Position numbers and translations under genes: made by a program
Notes under the pieces: model-generated
Told to the model about the DNA's origin: nothing
The model's database searches: none
What the model saw: the letters and a program-made list of their open reading frames with translations, nothing else
Part shown: positions 59,867-64,000 of the stretch, piece after piece
Numbering within the stretch: position 1 is the first letter of the stretch
Layout: each line of letters opens with the position of its first letter
Origin: Defluviitaleaceae bacterium
Lineage (GTDB): Bacteria > Bacillota > Clostridia > Lachnospirales > WRAX01
Assembly: GCA_009779935.1 (NCBI GenBank)
Contig: WRAX01000002.1
Span: 52,428-116,427 of the forward strand
Direction: 5' to 3'
Length of the DNA stretch: 64,000 nucleotides

Positions 59867-60718
59867 ATGGACTTTCTGCAAAAACACAAAAAGTTTTTTA
59901 TAATAGGCCTTGCAGGGCTATCCTTTATTATGATGGCCTTTACAGGGCGGGGCGGCTACCAGCAGGGGGCTATGCGCTCGTCTGTTGGTTTTGTTTTGTC
60001 CCATGGGCAGGCTTTTTTTGCAGGCATTGGCAACTGGTTTGCCGATAGATGGGATTTTTTAACAACCATGAATGATTTGCATGCAGAAAACACCCGCCTG
60101 CAAGATGAAAATAACCAAATGCAAATGGAGCTTGACAGGATGCTGCACTTAGCAAACGAAAACCGCATGCTTGCCGAAATGCTGGATTTGCACCTGCATT
60201 ATGACAATTATACAACCATGGGTGCAAACATAATTGCCCACGATACAACCAACTGGTACAACAACTTTACCATAGACAGGGGCAGGAATGACGGTATCAC
60301 CGTCAACATGGCTGTGCTTGCCCCCGGTGGGCTTGCCGGGCGCATTTCCGCCGTGGGTTTTAATTATGCCGTGGTAACGCCGCTTTTTGAGCATACATCC
60401 TTTGTGGCAGGGCAAGGCCTGCGCACGGGGGATTGGGGCATGGTGCAAGGGGATATAAACCTTAGCAGCCAAGGCTTGTTGCGTATGAATTATTTAGGGG
60501 CAGATGCGGATTTGATAGTGGGGGATTATATTATAACAAGTTCGGTTTCCTCCATCTTCCCGCCGGGTATACGTATTGGGCAAATTACGGATATTAGGCA
60601 GGGCAGCGGGGGTTGGCGCTATGCAACCATACAGCCCGCTGTGGATTTTGGTAACTTGTCCGCTGTTTTAATAATTACTGATAATTTTGAATTTATTTTT
60701 GAGAGTGAAAATGACTAA
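59867..60718 (+). CDS. mreC: Rod-shape-determining protein MreC
   Basis: 283 residues: one N-terminal membrane helix (about 10-28), a coiled coil (about 65-105, LHAENTRLQDENNQMQMELD) and the MreC beta-barrel domain (WYNNFTIDRGRNDGITVNMA, GLAGRISAVG, SSIFPPGIRIGQI). It links the MreB filament with PBP2 outside the membrane. End overlaps mreD by one base. Confidence 0.95.
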   Translation: MDFLQKHKKFFIIGLAGLSFIMMAFTGRGGYQQGAMRSSVGFVLSHGQAFFAGIGNWFADRWDFLTTMNDLHAENTRLQDENNQMQMELDRMLHLANENRMLAEMLDLHLHYDNYTTMGANIIAHDTTNWYNNFTIDRGRNDGITVNMAVLAPGGLAGRISAVGFNYAVVTPLFEHTSFVAGQGLRTGDWGMVQGDINLSSQGLLRMNYLGADADLIVGDYIITSSVSSIFPPGIRIGQITDIRQGSGGWRYATIQPAVDFGNLSAVLIITDNFEFIFESEND

Positions 60719-61233
60719 TGCGAATTGCCATATATTCTGCAATAATTTTATTTAACTTTTTCATATCATCCACATGGATGCAGCATTGGGCAATTGGCGG
60801 CATTGTGCCCAACACCACCCTAATAATTTTGGTATGCTATGCCCTTTTGCGGGATGATGTGGAAGGGGCAATAATGGGCTTTGCCGCAGGCCTTTTGTAT
60901 GATATTTTTTTTGGGCGCATTATTGGCGTATCCGCCCTGCTGTTAATGCTTACAGGTTTTTTTGCAGGCAAACCGTTTAGGGACTTTTTTAAGGATAATT
61001 ACATTGCCCCAATCATCATGGTGGCCGTGGCAAGCTTAACTTACGAATTTGCCTTTTACATCCTTAACTTTTTACTGTTGGGGCGCACCAACTTTATCCG
61101 CTACCTTGGTATGGTTATTTTACCAAGCACCGCCTATAATTTGGTGCTGGCCATATTTATATATCGGGCAATTTATTTGCTGGATGGGGCAATAAGCAAG
61201 CGAGAAGAGCGCAAACGAGGATTTATGAAATAA
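60718..61233 (+). CDS. mreD: Rod-shape-determining protein MreD
   Basis: 171 residues with about five membrane helices and the MreD pattern (VPNTTLIILVCYALLRDDVE, GAIMGFAAGLLYDIFFGRII). It stabilises the elongasome membrane complex. ATG overlaps the mreC stop. Confidence 0.93.
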   Translation: MRIAIYSAIILFNFFISSTWMQHWAIGGIVPNTTLIILVCYALLRDDVEGAIMGFAAGLLYDIFFGRIIGVSALLLMLTGFFAGKPFRDFFKDNYIAPIIMVAVASLTYEFAFYILNFLLLGRTNFIRYLGMVILPSTAYNLVLAIFIYRAIYLLDGAISKREERKRGFMK

Positions 61234-61294
61234 CTCTCCCGTAGGGCGGGGGCAAGGCGCATAACATACACCCCAAGGAAAGGAGCAAAGCATA

Positions 61295-63805
61295 ATGAAT
61301 GAATACAAAGAAAAAATTATAGATACACTAAAATTCTTCACAAACCGCATGTTTGTTTTAGCGGCAATTTGCATAGTGGGCTTTGGTGCCTTGGTTGTCA
61401 TCCTTTTCCAAAGGCAGATTGTGGAAGGCACCTATCACGTACCCACCGTAAGCACCTTTGCCCGCACCATCTCCGCCAATGCCCCAAGGGGGCAAATTTT
61501 TGATGTAAATGGCCGCCCGCTTGCTGTCAGCATCCCCGTATTTACCGTAATGCTGGACCCATCAGTAGTATTTAGCGAAATTTGGGGGCAGGATTTTGAT
61601 TTGAACGAGGCTTTTTTGCTGTTTATGCAGATAATGCAAAGGGGCGGCGAAGAAATACGTGTAGATGCCGAATTTATCATATCCCAAACCACCCCACGTA
61701 TCTTTACCGTATCCAGCGAAGCCACCATACGCCGCTGGCTTAACGATTTTCATCTGGATGGGGATTTAACGGCAACACAGGCATACACAGCTCTGCTGGC
61801 TTACTTCAACATACCCCAAACCTTAAATAGGGATGACCAGCACACGCTGCTCCTACTGCGCTCTGCTTTATATCTGCAAAGGTTTAATGTGGCACAAATC
61901 GGGCTGGCTATTGATATAGACCGGCGAACAGTAGCTGCCTTAGAGGAATTTAGCCACGCCATGCCCGGCGTTTATGTGGCAAGCGACTATATGCGCTATT
62001 ACCCCATGGGCAAATACCTTACCAATATCATCGGCTACCTAACCCGCATTTCTGCCGGGGATTTGGAGGCGAACCAGCACCTTGGCTACACCGCAAACGA
62101 CCTGTTTGGTGCCGCCGGCATAGAAAGGACAATGGAGCATTACCTGCGGGGTACCCGTGGCATAACCACCATAGAGGTGGATAACAACCGCCGCCGTGTA
62201 GGTGTTTTGGACAACCAAAACCCCCAATCAGGGCATGATATTTTTTTAACAATTGATGCAACCTTACAACGTAATTTGTACTATATTTTGGAAGATTATT
62301 TATCGGAAATATTGGTGCGTCGCCTGCGCAGTTTGGGCGCACCCTTCGCCCGGGATGTGCTAATATCCACCTTGGAATCTAATAATATCAACAGTTTGTT
62401 GATTATGGATGCGGATGACGCAGAAGTGTTTCCCGCTTCCTACACCGTGCGGGCATTTGTGCTTAATAATGGTGATATAGACCATGACGGAGATCACTTC
62501 CGCCGCAACCTTAATGAATTTATTGGGGAAAATATCGGCAATGGCCGCATAACCCTTGTAACCATGCTGGAAGTGATGGAAGAGCAGGGGGTTATCCGGT
62601 TTGCAACCTACGATAGGGCCAGGTTGCGGGCAGGGCAAATAACGCCGGCCAACTTCATCATCCATTTAGTGGAAACCCGCCAGCTAACCCCCCAAATGGT
62701 TAATATAGACCCGGCAACGGGCAGTATCGTCATCAGCTGTGTGGAAACAGGCGGCATTATTGCCGCTGTAAACTACCCCACCTTTGATGGTAACAATTTC
62801 CTACCCCACAGCCGTGATAATGCCTATATAACCAATTTGATGATAGACCCAACCCGCCCCCAACTTGCCCGCACGTTTACAGAGGCTATCGCCCCCGGCA
62901 GTACATTTAAGATGATAACAGGGCTTGCGGGCGTTTCCCAAGGGGTTATAACCCCCGAAACACGGTTTTTTTGCAGCGGTGTTTTCCGTGAAGCGGGCAG
63001 GCCGTACCTGCGTTGCCATAGCCACCACGGCAGCCTTAACCTTACACAGGCCATTGCCGCATCCTGCAACTACTTTTTTAACCGTGTAGCTTGGCAATTG
63101 GGCAACCCCCGTGATGGGCGCACCGTAGAAGGCATAACAACCCTAAATTACTACATGCAGGCTTTGGGGCTTGGCGCACCAACAGGCATAGAAGTGGAAG
63201 AAAACCGCATGTTTTGGGGGCTTAATAATGACATACCTGCGTTAGCATCCCCTGCATTGCGCATGGCGCAAGGCAACCCCGGCAGCTGGACGGCAGGTAT
63301 GACAAGCCATGTATCCATAGGCCAAGGCTACAATGCCTATTCCCCCACATCCATGGCAAAGGTGATGGCAACACTGGCAACCCAAGGCACAAGAATGGAA
63401 ATGACCCTGATAAACCGCATACAAGCGGCAGATGGCACAGTTACCCTAATACAGCCCGTGGTGGAATATCAAATGAATATAAGTGATACCCATTGGAATG
63501 CCATACACGAAGGCATGCGCATGGTTACACGCAGCAATATCGGCACGGGACGGGGCATTTTCGCAGGCTTTCCCATGGATGTGGGCATAAAATCAGGCAC
63601 AGCGGAAATTAGCGGGCGTGCCAGCCACTCCTCCTACGGCGGCTTTGCACCACTTGATAACCCCCAAATCGCTGCTTATGTGATGATACCCCACGGGGAC
63701 CAGCGGCTGATGTCCGCCATATCAGGCCACATACTGCGTGCCACCTTGGAGGAGTATTTTGGAATTAACAATACCACAACGCAAACCAATAACGGGATAA
63801 GATAA
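61295..63805 (+). CDS. mrdA: Class B penicillin-binding protein 2 (elongasome transpeptidase)
   Basis: 836 residues: one N-terminal membrane anchor (about 14-38), pedestal and dimerisation domains (SANAPRGQIFDVNGRPLAVS), an extended middle region, and a transpeptidase domain with S536-T-F-K539, S590-C-N592 and K766-S-G-T769. It cross-links peptidoglycan along the side wall with MreBCD and RodA. It is long for a PBP2, with the extra length between the pedestal and the SxxK motif. ATG after AAAGGAGC. Confidence 0.94.
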   Translation: MNEYKEKIIDTLKFFTNRMFVLAAICIVGFGALVVILFQRQIVEGTYHVPTVSTFARTISANAPRGQIFDVNGRPLAVSIPVFTVMLDPSVVFSEIWGQDFDLNEAFLLFMQIMQRGGEEIRVDAEFIISQTTPRIFTVSSEATIRRWLNDFHLDGDLTATQAYTALLAYFNIPQTLNRDDQHTLLLLRSALYLQRFNVAQIGLAIDIDRRTVAALEEFSHAMPGVYVASDYMRYYPMGKYLTNIIGYLTRISAGDLEANQHLGYTANDLFGAAGIERTMEHYLRGTRGITTIEVDNNRRRVGVLDNQNPQSGHDIFLTIDATLQRNLYYILEDYLSEILVRRLRSLGAPFARDVLISTLESNNINSLLIMDADDAEVFPASYTVRAFVLNNGDIDHDGDHFRRNLNEFIGENIGNGRITLVTMLEVMEEQGVIRFATYDRARLRAGQITPANFIIHLVETRQLTPQMVNIDPATGSIVISCVETGGIIAAVNYPTFDGNNFLPHSRDNAYITNLMIDPTRPQLARTFTEAIAPGSTFKMITGLAGVSQGVITPETRFFCSGVFREAGRPYLRCHSHHGSLNLTQAIAASCNYFFNRVAWQLGNPRDGRTVEGITTLNYYMQALGLGAPTGIEVEENRMFWGLNNDIPALASPALRMAQGNPGSWTAGMTSHVSIGQGYNAYSPTSMAKVMATLATQGTRMEMTLINRIQAADGTVTLIQPVVEYQMNISDTHWNAIHEGMRMVTRSNIGTGRGIFAGFPMDVGIKSGTAEISGRASHSSYGGFAPLDNPQIAAYVMIPHGDQRLMSAISGHILRATLEEYFGINNTTTQTNNGIR

Positions 63806-63817
63806 TCCCGTTTTGTT
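63791..63817 (+). terminator. First terminator after the mre operon
   Basis: AACGGGAT pairs with ATCCCGTT around AAGATA, overlapping the stop region, followed by TTGTTT. Confidence 0.7.
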
Positions 63818-63827
63818 TGAGAGTGAT

Positions 63828-63857
63828 TAAAAAGCCCTGTATACAGGGCTTTTTTGT
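63828..63857 (+). terminator. Second, strong terminator after the mre operon
   Basis: AAAAGCCCTGTA pairs with TACAGGGCTTTT as one continuous palindrome, followed by a T-run. Confidence 0.9.
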
Positions 63858-63893
63858 TTGAGTATAAGTAATTTGATTATATACCCCTTTAAC

Positions 63894-64000
63894 TTAAAAA
63901 ATCCCACACAAAGCCTCCATAAAATCATCATACTCTGGTAGTATTTTTCTCAACCTACCTTTCAGCCATGCCCAGTATTTTTCGATTTTATTGAGGTCTG
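63894..64000 (-). mobile_element. IS630-type transposase, C-terminal end (cut by the window edge)
   Basis: The minus strand reads DLNKIEKYWAWLKGRLRKIL then PEYDDFMEALCGIF and a stop at 63896-63894. The D-x-N-x-I-E-x-x-W-x-x-x-K block with the catalytic Glu and the F-x-x-A-L-C ending is typical of IS630-family DDE transposases. The rest, and one insertion-sequence end, lie beyond the window. Confidence 0.75.

Overview
The window reads as a chromosomal segment of a Gram-positive endospore-forming anaerobe of the Bacillota, most likely class Clostridia. The reasons are the clostridial order of the translation genes (nusA-ylxR-ylxQ-infB-rbfA and a long S10/spc/alpha cluster ending rpsD-rpoA-rplQ), the sporulation pair yqfC-yqfD beside phoH, a zinc-type S14, strong Shine-Dalgarno sites, frequent TTG and GTG starts, and the oxygen-independent hemZ. 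No genus can be named from the sequence alone.

Layout. 1-7990: the nusA-infB-ribF translation block, with an extra lipoprotein gene between infB and rbfA and a RibF lacking most of its riboflavin kinase domain. 7963-15690: a minus-strand GntR/ABC-transporter operon with a clear palindromic operator, a small basic protein, a 158-bp inverted-repeat element, a MATE exporter, a CPBP membrane protease, hemZ and two uncharacterised genes. 15742-19193: an ECF sigma factor with its probable membrane partner and a convergent secreted SH3-domain protein. 19375-36881: the ribosomal super-operon from rpsJ to rplQ, with secY, adk, map, a KOW protein, infA and rpoA. It is interrupted between rplB and rpsS by two tandem GyrI-like genes and a coding remnant, and carries long nested hairpins in the rplF-rplR and infA-rpmJ spacers.

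36882-39625 is an accessory patch. The 3' end of rplQ with its terminator is duplicated at 38550-38620, enclosing a frameshifted secreted-protein gene and a lipoprotein gene. Degraded coding pieces follow, then a strong promoter and a roughly 480-nt structured leader or noncoding RNA ahead of superoxide dismutase. 40246-44725 holds mostly minus-strand genes (beta-lactamase-like hydrolase, small membrane proteins, coiled-coil protein, efp, aroQ). 44864-55800 is the conserved yqfC-yqfD-phoH-HD-ybeY-era-yqzL-recO block, with two extra lipoproteins between ybeY and era and an ECF S component plus nucleoside-kinase-like protein at the end. 55872-58143 is a minus-strand trio (nucleotidyltransferase, zincin-like protein, threonine aldolase). 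58144-58785 is noncoding apart from a kinase remnant, a palindrome, 12-bp tandem repeats and the mreB promoter. 58786-63857 is mreBCD plus a class B penicillin-binding protein, the rod-shape machinery. The right edge cuts into an IS630-type transposase.

Most of the window therefore serves protein synthesis, RNA turnover, cell-wall growth and sporulation. The unusual material sits in the S10-operon insertion, the patch after rplQ, the sod leader and several repeat elements. No CRISPR array, tRNA or rRNA gene was recognised.
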